Of a stretch of 64,000 bases of DNA, positions 1 through 7,559 are shown piece after piece. A program made the position numbers and the translations under genes. A model generated the notes under the pieces. The model worked only from the letters and a program-made list of their open reading frames with translations. It was not told where the DNA came from and did not search any database. The first letter of the stretch is position 1. Each line of letters begins with the position of its first letter. Location: positions 3,174,001 to 3,238,000 of the forward strand of contig NZ_CP095075.1 in NCBI RefSeq assembly GCF_022921115.1, given 5' to 3'. The DNA comes from Halobacillus amylolyticus. Lineage in GTDB: Bacteria; Bacillota; Bacilli; Bacillales; Halobacillaceae.

Positions 1-109
1 GCGCCAGCGCGCAAGACACGAAAGACTAGTCAATCGTTTCCGTGGAGGAAAACCACTCCACTGCGCTGCTTGCCTTATGCTTGTCGTGTCTCCCGGGGCG
101 TTTGCGCTT
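1..109. repeat. Palindromic intergenic repeat, family A (copy 1, possibly truncated by window edge)
   Basis: GC-rich, imperfectly palindromic DNA between the window edge and the first gene. AGACACG at 14-20 pairs with CGTGTCT at 85-91, and an inner hairpin pairs GTGGAG (42-47) with CTCCAC (56-61). The outer ends are rich in GCGC. Read on the minus strand it has the order GCATAAG, AAGC, a GTGG-rich hairpin, which recurs at 24712-24812. Elements of this look are common between genes in Bacillaceae; family membership is my inference from layout, not from a search. No protein is evident. Confidence 0.55.
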
Positions 110-121
110 TTGTTCATATGT

Positions 122-301
122 TTATTTAGCTTCAGCTAGTTTATGGTTAAGATCTTTCAACTGTTCTTCCATGCGAGCCAGCTGATTTTCCGCGTTTTGC
201 ACGTTGGCCCCTGTTGCTTCAAGCTTATCTAGATCTCCTTGGATACGTACATAGTCTAATTTAAGAGCAGCAATTTCATTCTCAATTTCTTTCCTCGTCA
301 T
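122..301 (-). CDS. Small coiled-coil protein, SE1832 family
   Basis: A 59-residue, highly charged protein that is almost entirely heptad-patterned helix (for example KLEATGANVQNAENQL), with no membrane segment or signal. It matches my memory of the uncharacterised SE1832 family of Bacillales. The ATG at 301 is preferred over an in-frame TTG at 304 because a GGGGTG ribosome binding site lies 7 bases upstream. No function is known. The gene stands alone, divergent from the acetyltransferase at 395. Confidence 0.75.
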   Translation of the reverse strand: MTRKEIENEIAALKLDYVRIQGDLDKLEATGANVQNAENQLARMEEQLKDLNHKLAEAK

Positions 302-394
302 CAAACAACACCCCCTTCTTTTATTGTAGAGGTTGTGTCAAGGGGTTATAATAGTGGAAATTTTCTTTAACGAATGAAAAGGGAGGCTGAACAG

Positions 395-1243
395 ATGAGG
401 GTGGAAAGACCAGTTGATTCAAAATTGTTTGCTAAGCAGGCTGAACCACTTTTATTACATAAAGAAGCGGAGAATAACCTGCCGCTCGGCATTATTGAAC
501 GTTGGAAACACACGACTGGGGAAGAGACTTCTGCGTTTATGCTCGAGTTATATGATGGGGATAGCCTTGTCTATATGACACTGAGGACCCCGCCGTATTT
601 ATGGATCCTGCCAGCAATTTCGACAGTAACCAGGGCAGAAATCAAGTTTTTAGTCGACTTTTTATTTGCAAACGGGTACGAAGTCCCTGGTGTGCTTGGC
701 CAGTCTGAAGTTGTGCAATGGTTTGTGGAAGCATGGGAAGAATGCAGCGGGCAAAAGGGTGAGCTTCATATGAGGCAAGGCATTTATCGGTTAGGTAAGC
801 TAGAAAAAATTACGAAAGCAGAAGGGGAGTTAGTGGTAGCCAAACAACAGGATTACATGCTTTTAGTTGATTGGCTGCTGGCTTTTAGTGAGCAGACAAG
901 TGACTCCTTTAATAGAGTGTGGGCCGAACAACTCGCTGGTGATATGATTGCAGATCAAAAAATGCACTTTTGGGAGGTTGATGGAAGCTATGTGTCGATG
1001 GTCTGTCGAGCTCGTTCAACACTAAATGGTGCCACAGTGAATGCTGTCTTTACTCCAGATGAATGTAAGCGCAAGGGGTATGCTACACAAGCTGTAGCTG
1101 CATTAACAGATAAGTTGCTAAATGAAGGGTATCATTTTTGTGCTCTTTATACGAACTTATCCAATACAACATCCAACTCCATCTATCAAAAAATTGGTTA
1201 CAAGATTGTTGGTCAATCACTCGTTTATCATTTTAAAAAGTAA
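395..1243 (+). CDS. GNAT family N-acetyltransferase
   Basis: A 282-residue protein whose C-terminal third carries a GNAT acetyl-CoA fold: the VFTPDECKRKGYATQAVAAL stretch is motif A (R/Q-x-x-G-x-G/A-like), followed by a Tyr-rich end typical of the fold. The N-terminal half is a poorly conserved helical region that probably holds the acceptor site. The acceptor cannot be told from sequence. GGGAGG at 381-386 selects the ATG at 395 over the ATG at 374. It is monocistronic and ends in a terminator shared with the convergent permease gene. Confidence 0.8.
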   Translation: MRVERPVDSKLFAKQAEPLLLHKEAENNLPLGIIERWKHTTGEETSAFMLELYDGDSLVYMTLRTPPYLWILPAISTVTRAEIKFLVDFLFANGYEVPGVLGQSEVVQWFVEAWEECSGQKGELHMRQGIYRLGKLEKITKAEGELVVAKQQDYMLLVDWLLAFSEQTSDSFNRVWAEQLAGDMIADQKMHFWEVDGSYVSMVCRARSTLNGATVNAVFTPDECKRKGYATQAVAALTDKLLNEGYHFCALYTNLSNTTSNSIYQKIGYKIVGQSLVYHFKK

Positions 1244-1248
1244 TTAAT

Positions 1249-1281
1249 ATCCCCGCTATCCAAATGACAGCGGGGATTTAT
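1249..1281. terminator. Bidirectional terminator between GNAT and AI-2E-type permease genes
   Basis: Perfect 9-bp stem ATCCCCGCT (1249-1257) with AGCGGGGAT (1269-1277), an 11-base loop and a T-rich flank. It lies between two convergent stop codons, so it can serve both genes. Confidence 0.8.
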
Positions 1282-2348
1282 TAATGCTCTGTTTTGTTTG
1301 CCAGCCACTCATGATAAAAGTGTGTGATGACCGTTTTCACAAGTGCATAAGCTGGAATCGCAAATAACAGTCCAAGGAAACCTGCTAAACTACCTGCGGC
1401 CAAAATGATGGTAATGACCGTTAATGGATGGATGTCTAAAGCTTTCCCCATAACGTTAGGTGACACAAGGTTACCCTCAATTTGCTGAGCTACAACCATG
1501 ATGATCGCGACATATAAAACTAAAATCGGTTTTTGGAATAAGGCTACTAAAACAGCAGGGATAACCGCTAAGAAAGGGCCTACGAATGGAATGACGTTCA
1601 TTAGCATAGCGAATAAGGCCAAGGTTAATGAGTAGTGCAAGCCGATTACTAAATAGCCTACAAGTAAAATCATTCCGACAAAAACACTGACAGTAAGCTG
1701 ACCGATAATAAATGAATTTAACGTGTGGTCCATAGATTTGGCGAGTTTTTCAAAGCTTTTCCCGAATCGTTCATTCAAAAATTGCCTAACAAAAGGGACA
1801 AGTTTATCGCCATCTTTCAGCATAAAGAATAAGAATAGAGGGACTAGGACAAGAGCAAATACAAAGCCAATGAACTGACTAATTACATCGATAATAATGG
1901 TGGAAGCACCTTTTAAGTAAGATTCCAAGTTTTGTATGACACCGTTGATGGCACTATTGAATTGATCGGGAATAATAGCCTGGTTTTGCTGCCAGTAATT
2001 AATGGTTTCTCCGACCATGTCGATCATTCTCGGGAAGTTATCAATTAATCTTGAGAATTGTTCTTGGGCGATCGGTGCGATAAAACGGGTGATTAAGAAG
2101 CCAATGAAAATAAATAAGAGAAAGATAATTAAAATCGCAAGCAGTCTTGGCACACGGTATTTTTCTAAGAAAAGCAGGACAGGTCGTGAAATGTAAAAGA
2201 GAATGCCGCCGCCGATAAAAGGTATGGCTATGGCGGTTAAATAGGTGAAGAGAGGATCAAAGAAAAAATGAATTTCATGTATGAGTAAGATGAATAGTGA
2301 GAGCAGGATCCCAGCAATTAAACTTTGAAACCAGCGTTTATGAATCAT
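1281..2348 (-). CDS. AI-2E family transporter (UPF0118, YueF/YtvI-like membrane protein)
   Basis: About 355 residues with a paired N-terminal membrane segment, a further pair near residues 60-85, a soluble amphipathic stretch (about 95-150) and a C-terminal bundle including GLHYSLTLALFAMLMNVIPF, a hallmark of the AI-2E exporter/PerM family. Members are linked to export of small molecules or to Na+/H+ exchange in some halophiles; the substrate here is unknown. The ATG at 2348 with AAAGGTG 8 bases upstream is preferred over the GTG at 2357, which overlaps that site. Confidence 0.85.
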   Translation of the reverse strand: MIHKRWFQSLIAGILLSLFILLIHEIHFFFDPLFTYLTAIAIPFIGGGILFYISRPVLLFLEKYRVPRLLAILIIFLLFIFIGFLITRFIAPIAQEQFSRLIDNFPRMIDMVGETINYWQQNQAIIPDQFNSAINGVIQNLESYLKGASTIIIDVISQFIGFVFALVLVPLFLFFMLKDGDKLVPFVRQFLNERFGKSFEKLAKSMDHTLNSFIIGQLTVSVFVGMILLVGYLVIGLHYSLTLALFAMLMNVIPFVGPFLAVIPAVLVALFQKPILVLYVAIIMVVAQQIEGNLVSPNVMGKALDIHPLTVITIILAAGSLAGFLGLLFAIPAYALVKTVITHFYHEWLANKTEH

Positions 2349-2545
2349 GCGGAACACACCTTTATGTATTTATTTTCAGTATCTTTAAGATATTCGCCTT
2401 ATAAAGTGAAATTCCTGCTATTGGAGGAAAATACAGTCTACAAAAATAATATGATATAAGGTTATCACTATTGCTCTTTCATTGAAAACATTTTTCAAAA
2501 AGCATATGGTTAGGATAATAAAGATACTTGCAGAGGAGAATGAGC

Positions 2546-3784
2546 ATGAAAGATGAATTATTAAGGCGGTTTACAAGTTATGTCAAGGTCGACACACAGT
2601 CGGATGAATCAAACGAGACCTGTCCATCGACGGAAGGACAGCTTACACTTGCCAAACAACTGGTTGAGGAGTTAAAAGAAATCGGGATGGAAGAGGTAAC
2701 AATGGATGGAAATGGGTACGTCATGGCTACGCTTCCCGCCAATACAGAGAAAGCTCTTCCTGTAATCGGATTTTTAGCACATGTAGATACAGCAAGGGAT
2801 TTCACAGGAAAAAATGTTCGCCCTCAAGTTATTGAAAATTATGATGGCGGTGATATTCATTTGAATGAGGAGGTAGTTCTTTCCCCGAGTGATTTTGAGG
2901 AATTACTTACATATAAAGGCCATACCCTTGTGACGACGGATGGCACGACATTACTTGGGGCTGATAATAAAGCGGGTGTCACGGAAATTATGACAGCTAT
3001 GCACTATTTGATTGATCATCCCGACATTAAACACGGGAAGGTACGTGTCGCTTTTACTCCAGATGAGGAGATCGGGAGAGGACCGCATAAGTTTGACGTC
3101 GAGCAATTTGGTGCTGATTTTGCTTATACTGTAGATGGCGGACCGCTTGGTGAGCTCCAATATGAAAGCTTTAATGCGGCTGATGTAAAAATAAACTTCA
3201 ACGGCAATAGTGTTCACCCTGGAACAGCTAAAGGTAAGATGGTCAATGCTTCAAAGCTTGCCGTGGAGTTTATTGAACAACTGCCAAAGCAGGAAGCACC
3301 AGAATTTACTTCTGAATATGATGGTTTTTATCACCTTGTTTCTTTCCAAGGCGATGTGGAAGCAGCCCAGTTGTACTATTTGATTAGAGATTTTGACAAA
3401 GCGGCATTTGCGGAACGAAAAGACAACCTGCTTTCTATTGCCTCACAATTAAAGGAGAAATACGGCGAGGATCGTGTTAGCATAAATGTGAATGATCAAT
3501 ATTATAATATGAAAGACAAAATTGAACCGGCGAAGGAAATTGTTGATGTTGCTTATCAAGCGATGACCAACCTGTCTATCGATCCGATTGTGCGGCCGAT
3601 TAGAGGGGGCACGGATGGATCACAGCTTTCATATATGGGTTTGCCCACACCAAACCTTTTTACGGGAGGGGAGAACTTCCACGGTAAATATGAATACGTC
3701 TCCCTAGATAACATGGTGAAGTCTACACAGGTTATCGTAGAAATTTGTAGACTTTTTACGGAGGATCGTAAAAAATCCGTATAG
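2546..3784 (+). CDS. pepT: Peptidase T (tripeptide aminopeptidase, M20B)
   Basis: A 412-residue cytosolic zinc exopeptidase that removes the N-terminal residue from tripeptides. Visible M20 signatures are AHVDTA (metal His and Asp, about residue 78), GADNKAG (bridging Asp, about 140), PDEEIG (general base and metal Glu, about 175), [12 protein letters not shown], and the C-terminal [12 protein letters not shown] with the last metal His. Length matches the family. AGAGGAG 7 bases before the ATG at 2546 fixes the start; upstream in-frame TTG and ATG codons overlap the ribosome site. Confidence 0.95.
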   Translation: MKDELLRRFTSYVKVDTQSDESNETCPSTEGQLTLAKQLVEELKEIGMEEVTMDGNGYVMATLPANTEKALPVIGFLAHVDTARDFTGKNVRPQVIENYDGGDIHLNEEVVLSPSDFEELLTYKGHTLVTTDGTTLLGADNKAGVTEIMTAMHYLIDHPDIKHGKVRVAFTPDEEIGRGPHKFDVEQFGADFAYTVDGGPLGELQYESFNAADVKINFNGNSVHPGTAKGKMVNASKLAVEFIEQLPKQEAPEFTSEYDGFYHLVSFQGDVEAAQLYYLIRDFDKAAFAERKDNLLSIASQLKEKYGEDRVSINVNDQYYNMKDKIEPAKEIVDVAYQAMTNLSIDPIVRPIRGGTDGSQLSYMGLPTPNLFTGGENFHGKYEYVSLDNMVKSTQVIVEICRLFTEDRKKSV

Positions 3785-3839
3785 TTTGTACATCAACTAC
3801 CATAATAATACTAGTTAACCGGACAGGGACATATATCTG

Positions 3840-3867
3840 TTGACAAATGCCGGAACCATGCTATGAT
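3840..3867 (+). promoter_or_regulatory. SigA-type promoter for the Mn riboswitch/terC unit
   Basis: TTGACA (3840-3845), a 16-base spacer and TATGAT (3862-3867). It lies just upstream of the riboswitch and should start the leader near 3874. Confidence 0.75.
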
Positions 3868-3885
3868 GAAATAAGAATTAGCATT

Positions 3886-4001
3886 TCCTAAAGGGGAGTA
3901 GCTGGACAATAAAGTCGTCATTACGGGATCACCCCCGGCTTTATTGGCAACGGGCGTTGTTAGCGAGACCTTTACCCACCAGGGTAAAGGTCTGTTTTTT
4001 T
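3886..4001 (+). promoter_or_regulatory. yybP-ykoY manganese riboswitch with intrinsic terminator
   Basis: The leader contains the conserved GGGGAGTAGC block (3893-3902), a central CCCGGCTTTATTGGC stretch, and the GGCAACGGGCGTTGTTAGCGAG region. It then forms a perfect 12-bp stem AGACCTTTACCC (3966-3977) / GGGTAAAGGTCT (3982-3993) followed by GTTTTTTT. This is the yybP-ykoY class, which binds Mn2+ and favours read-through when Mn is high. The TerC-type gene 58 bases downstream is a classic partner. Confidence 0.92.
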
Positions 4002-4058
4002 ATGGTCCTTACCTAAAATGGTGGGATCATTTTTTATTGAAAAAGGAGAGTAACAAAC

Positions 4059-4862
4059 ATGGATGCTCAATTATTGATTGAATATGGCTGGGTATTACTT
4101 GTGCTCATCGGTTTAGAAGGTATTCTCGCTGCTGATAACGCACTAGTACTCGCCATAATGGTAAGACATTTACCACCAGATAAACGAAAGAAGGCCCTGT
4201 TTTATGGACTGTTAGGTGCATTTATCCTGCGGTTTGGTTCATTATTTGTCATTTCTTTCCTCGTCGATGTATGGCAGGTACAAGCTCTGGGTGCGGCTTA
4301 CTTACTGTTCATCTCTGGTAAAAACTTGTATGACAGGTGGAAATCTAGAGGAGACGCAGAGGCTGCATCAGATCCTGATGATGCTGAGGTGGATACAGAA
4401 GGCCAAGGAAGTGGCTTTTGGATGACGGTGCTAAAAGTAGAGCTTGCCGATTTGGCATTTGCGGTCGATTCCATTCTGGCAGCCGTTGCGTTAGCTGTAG
4501 CCCTGCCTGAAACACCATTGCCGCCGGTAGGAAGTTTAGACGGCGGACAGTTTGCTGTCATCTTGACGGGTGGTATGATCGGGATTATTATTATGCGTTT
4601 TGCGGCCAATATTTTTGTGGAAATTCTTCACTCACGGCCAGGTCTTGAAGTTGCAGCCTTTCTCATTGTTGGCTGGGTAGGGGTGAAACTGGCAGTCGCA
4701 ACACTTGCCCACCCTGATATTGCCTTGCTAAGTGATGGCTTTGCACACTCAACTGCCTGGAAGTTGTTCTTTTACTCCGTATTAGTACTAATCGCAGCCG
4801 CAGGTTGGTTCTTATCAGGTAAAAAAGGGGAACCGGAAAAACAAGGGCAATCTGATCAATAA
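4059..4862 (+). CDS. TerC family integral membrane protein, probable Mn2+ exporter (YkoY/MeeY-like)
   Basis: A 267-residue polytopic protein with about seven membrane segments. TerC signatures are visible: LEGILAADNALVLAIMV near residue 20 and ELADLAFAVDSILAAVALA near residue 130, each with the acidic Asn/Asp residues thought to coordinate metal, separated by an acidic cytosolic loop (about 90-120). TerC proteins under the Mn riboswitch export Mn2+ and are linked to metalation of secreted proteins; that role is inferred from family and leader. An AAAAGGAGAG site precedes the ATG and a strong terminator follows. Confidence 0.9.
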   Translation: MDAQLLIEYGWVLLVLIGLEGILAADNALVLAIMVRHLPPDKRKKALFYGLLGAFILRFGSLFVISFLVDVWQVQALGAAYLLFISGKNLYDRWKSRGDAEAASDPDDAEVDTEGQGSGFWMTVLKVELADLAFAVDSILAAVALAVALPETPLPPVGSLDGGQFAVILTGGMIGIIIMRFAANIFVEILHSRPGLEVAAFLIVGWVGVKLAVATLAHPDIALLSDGFAHSTAWKLFFYSVLVLIAAAGWFLSGKKGEPEKQGQSDQ

Positions 4863-4873
4863 GAAAGAGAGAG

Positions 4874-4903
4874 GAGAGCCTTATCATATAAGGCTCTCTT
4901 TTA
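4874..4903 (+). terminator. Rho-independent terminator after terC-type gene
   Basis: 11-bp stem GAGAGCCTTAT (4874-4884) / ATAAGGCTCTC (4888-4898), a 3-base loop and a run of T. Confidence 0.9.
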
Positions 4904-4931
4904 ACTATCAAAAGTTTAGGGGGATAACCAA

Positions 4932-5117
4932 ATGGGAAAGGCAGCAGAGACACCATCTGAGCAATTTCGTTACGTGAAAAAGCGCATTCAAATGCTGAAT
5001 CAAGTCGTTGAGGTGATGGATCCAGAACAAGTCGATCAGGAAGACTTTGAGCGGATCCTTGACATGATTGAACAACTGCAGATGAAAATGCAGCGTTTTA
5101 AAAAAGACTGGGAATAG
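4932..5117 (+). CDS. Small helical protein, SE1561 family
   Basis: 61 residues, acidic, predicted all-helical, with the pattern YVKKRIQMLNQVVEVMD followed by a second helix rich in Met and Gln ending FKKDWE. It resembles the uncharacterised SE1561 family of Bacillales; no activity is known. It has a good GGGGG-type ribosome site and is followed 19 bases later by a GNAT gene, so the two may be co-transcribed. Confidence 0.75.
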   Translation: MGKAAETPSEQFRYVKKRIQMLNQVVEVMDPEQVDQEDFERILDMIEQLQMKMQRFKKDWE

Positions 5118-5136
5118 GGATAGGGAGTTGACTACT

Positions 5137-5589
5137 GTGGAATTTCGTCCAATCACCCAAGCTGAAGCTGAAATCATTGCCGGGTGGCATTACCCAAAGG
5201 AATACAGCTTCTACGATATGAAAGCCGATAAAGAAGACTATGAGGAGTTTATTAACCCTGACGTGAGAAGTGAACATACATACAGTGTCTATCAGAAAGG
5301 ACAGTTAATCGGCTTTCTCACAGCTAATTCAGCTGCTCCGAAAACCGTCACTATCGGTCTTGGTATGCAACCTGACCTAACTGGAAAAGGAGGCGGAAGC
5401 CTATTCTTAGAGAGTTGCCTTGATTTCGTGTACGAACACTATGAGCCATCGAAGATCACATTATCCGTCGCATCTTTTAACAAAAGAGCCATTAAAGTGT
5501 ATAAGCGGGCAGGATTTGTTTACGTTAAGTCATTTCAGCAGCAAACGAACGGAAGCATTTATGAATTTGTCCAAATGGAAAAGTCGTGA
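5137..5589 (+). CDS. GNAT family N-acetyltransferase
   Basis: About 150 residues covering one complete GNAT domain: beta strand VTIGLGMQPDLTGKGGGSLF (acetyl-CoA loop with GKGGG), then LSVASFNKRAIKVYKRAGF, the typical C-terminal N-x-x-A-x-x-x-Y-x-x-x-G-F motif. The substrate is unknown. An in-frame TTG at 5128 sits only one base from the GGGAG site, so the GTG at 5137 (10 bases away) is the better start. It ends in a hairpin shared with the convergent gene. Confidence 0.85.
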   Translation: MEFRPITQAEAEIIAGWHYPKEYSFYDMKADKEDYEEFINPDVRSEHTYSVYQKGQLIGFLTANSAAPKTVTIGLGMQPDLTGKGGGSLFLESCLDFVYEHYEPSKITLSVASFNKRAIKVYKRAGFVYVKSFQQQTNGSIYEFVQMEKS

Positions 5590-5615
5590 GATACAAGTTA
5601 TCTCACGACTCTTTG
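5582..5615. terminator. Bidirectional terminator hairpin
   Basis: 12-bp perfect stem AGTCGTGAGATA (5582-5593) / TATCTCACGACT (5599-5610) with a 5-base loop. It overlaps the 3' ends of both convergent genes and is flanked by short T runs on both sides. Confidence 0.8.
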
Positions 5616-6518
5616 GTAGTTTAACAGCAACTTGAGTGCTTCATAAGTGAGAACGCCACGCCATTCTTGTTTGGCTTCTTCCCAGCTTTCTGAGTATGCA
5701 TTCCATTCCCACGGAGGTTCGATAAATGGGTCATTCTCTAAAGCTTGAATGAAAAAAGCCAAGTTATCATCAATCTTCTTTTTTGGAATTCCAAATTGAG
5801 TGCTTTCCGGGTCTAGTATAAATTTTAACGGAAAAGGTACGTAATTTTTCCACTTTTCCTCATCAATAACAACAAGGGATTGGACCGCTTTTCCTAGCTG
5901 CTCCGCTGCTGTGTTCGTCACTAAATCAGGGTGCAGTTGAAAGAAACGCTTATAACAATAGACTTCATGTTCAGATTCAAAGGTGGTTAAACTTAAGAAA
6001 TAATCGACACACTGTTGTACTAACTGATCGACATCGAGGCGGGTGACTTCGCTGCGATAGCGACGCAGATAGCCGATGATTTCTGCACTAGGATTCCCCC
6101 AGTGATGATCAATCCAGGACATCCCATCCTCATGAACCGTCCACCAGAAGGCGTGCGGATATTCATTAACCTCTGGCGGCACAGCGTACCAGCCTTGCCG
6201 TTCACTATTGAAATGATTCTCAAGGTAACGAATCGCTTTTCCAATCATTTGCTTCGCCCGTGGGTCATTATCAATTTGCACTAAAACTTGCAAGGCAATG
6301 GTTGTAGCTATCGAGGAAGAATGCGGCAGTCTAATATCAGCCTCCAGCCCTTTTCCAAAACCACCATCTTCGTTTTGGTATCCAGACAGTACAGCTATGA
6401 TTTCATGTTGATGCCCGTCTTCAATCAGATGTTTAACTCGGGCCTTTTCGAGGTCACGCCCATGTTCAAGGATCCAATTTTTTGCACGTTCAAAGTTGCC
6501 ATTGGACAGTACTATCAA
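5598..6518 (-). CDS. Uncharacterised protein with terpene cyclase/prenyltransferase-like alpha-alpha toroid repeats
   Basis: 306 residues, no signal or membrane segment. NEDGGFGKGLEADIR (about residue 50) looks like the QW-type repeat (G-G-F-G after an acidic residue) of squalene cyclase and prenyltransferase barrels, and repeated W-rich helices follow (GWYAVPPEV, HAFWWTVHEDG, SWIDHHWGNPS). The substrate is unknown, and it lacks an obvious DXDD cyclase motif, so a cyclase activity should not be assumed. The start is a TTG at 6518 with AGGAG about 10 bases upstream. Confidence 0.65.
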   Translation of the reverse strand: MIVLSNGNFERAKNWILEHGRDLEKARVKHLIEDGHQHEIIAVLSGYQNEDGGFGKGLEADIRLPHSSSIATTIALQVLVQIDNDPRAKQMIGKAIRYLENHFNSERQGWYAVPPEVNEYPHAFWWTVHEDGMSWIDHHWGNPSAEIIGYLRRYRSEVTRLDVDQLVQQCVDYFLSLTTFESEHEVYCYKRFFQLHPDLVTNTAAEQLGKAVQSLVVIDEEKWKNYVPFPLKFILDPESTQFGIPKKKIDDNLAFFIQALENDPFIEPPWEWNAYSESWEEAKQEWRGVLTYEALKLLLNYQRVVR

Positions 6519-6667
6519 AAATGATCATCTCCTATCTTAAGGCTTGTTTCGCCATGGGAAGGGGGAATTCCTTTTTCTATGTAAGCAAATGATTTCATTT
6601 GAAAATACCTGCTCGTTTACAATGAGTAGACTAGATAATTTTTTTCGATTTAAAAGGAGTAGATACA

Positions 6668-7114
6668 ATGGCGTTTCATCACTTTCATCTTAAAGCAAAC
6701 TGGCCGGGTGGGCGTAACGAGGTCGGCTCTATCGAAGCAGATAAACTGAAAACAAAGATCTCGATTCCTAAAGAAATGGATGGACCGGATATTGGCACAA
6801 ATCCAGATGAGATGCTGTTAGGGGCTGCAGCTACCTGTTATATCATCAGCTTGGCAGCAATGATTGAGCGTGCTCAATTGCCGCTAAAGGAGATGGACAT
6901 GGAGTCTGAAGGGATCGTTGATGTTACAGATGGGATCTTTACGTATAAAAAGATTGTTCATCGACCAAGAGTGGTCCTGACCAATGATGCAAGCCAGAAA
7001 GAACTGACTAGATTGCAAAAGCTAGTCGACAAAGCAGAGGAAAGCTGTATGATATCAAAAGCCATTCAAGGTAACGTTGAGCTTGAGATGGAAGCAGATC
7101 TTACGATTGAATAA
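6668..7114 (+). CDS. OsmC/Ohr family protein (SACOL1771-type peroxiredoxin)
   Basis: 148 residues. OsmC fold features are visible: GTNPDEMLLGAAATCYIISLAAM carries the first redox Cys (about residue 57) at the start of the central helix, and the second Cys lies in KAEESCMISKAI (about 125). Such proteins reduce organic hydroperoxides through a Cys pair. The SACOL1771 subfamily name is recalled from its NPDEMLLGAAA motif. A clean AAAAGGAG site precedes the ATG. It is transcribed alone, divergent from the toroid-type gene. Confidence 0.85.
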   Translation: MAFHHFHLKANWPGGRNEVGSIEADKLKTKISIPKEMDGPDIGTNPDEMLLGAAATCYIISLAAMIERAQLPLKEMDMESEGIVDVTDGIFTYKKIVHRPRVVLTNDASQKELTRLQKLVDKAEESCMISKAIQGNVELEMEADLTIE

Positions 7115-7177
7115 TTTTCATGAAAGGTCTCTGTCGTCATAGGGCAGGGGCTATTTGTTAAAGGAAGGAATGCGGAT

Positions 7178-7528
7178 ATGAACTTTTTCATAAGTTTTCT
7201 TATTACATATTTGTATTATCTGATCATCATCATTGGGGCATCATTCTTGAAAACTGGTAAGGATATTTGGGGCGAAGTTCTCCTCAACCAGGGGCTATAT
7301 GGCTTTTTTGTTACCTTGATTGGATGTGCTATTGCTGATCTACTGATTAAAGGTAAAGTAAGACCAGTACTCCCAATGGTTGGGTTAGTTGGTGTTGTCT
7401 ATGGGGCGGGTATCTTGCTTTTGTTCAATATAGGTCGAGTTCCTGTTCTTGTCTTGTTTGTGTTTGCTGCTTTCACAAGTGTTGGTTTGATGTTGTTTTA
7501 TTCGATGAGAACGAAAGGAAAAAACTAA
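7178..7528 (+). CDS. Small integral membrane protein, unknown function
   Basis: 116 residues with four hydrophobic segments (about 5-25, 38-58, 66-84 and 88-108) and short polar loops, ending in a basic tail RTKGKN. I do not recognise the family, and no catalytic or binding motif is visible. It has a GGAAGG ribosome site and its own terminator. It could be co-transcribed with the OsmC gene, as only 63 bases separate them and no clear terminator lies between. Confidence 0.65.
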   Translation: MNFFISFLITYLYYLIIIIGASFLKTGKDIWGEVLLNQGLYGFFVTLIGCAIADLLIKGKVRPVLPMVGLVGVVYGAGILLLFNIGRVPVLVLFVFAAFTSVGLMLFYSMRTKGKN

Positions 7529-7557
7529 CCACGTCCGTAAAGACGTGGTTTAATTTT
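7527..7557. terminator. Terminator between membrane protein and alpha-glucosidase genes
   Basis: 9-bp stem AACCACGTC (7527-7535) / GACGTGGTT (7542-7550) followed by TAATTTT. It lies between convergent genes. Confidence 0.8.
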
Positions 7558-7559
7558 GG

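Noticed and set aside
4298..4609. 103-residue minus-strand frame inside the terC-type gene
   Set aside because: It is a shadow frame: Ala/Ser-rich, no ribosome site, and the plus-strand gene is certain.
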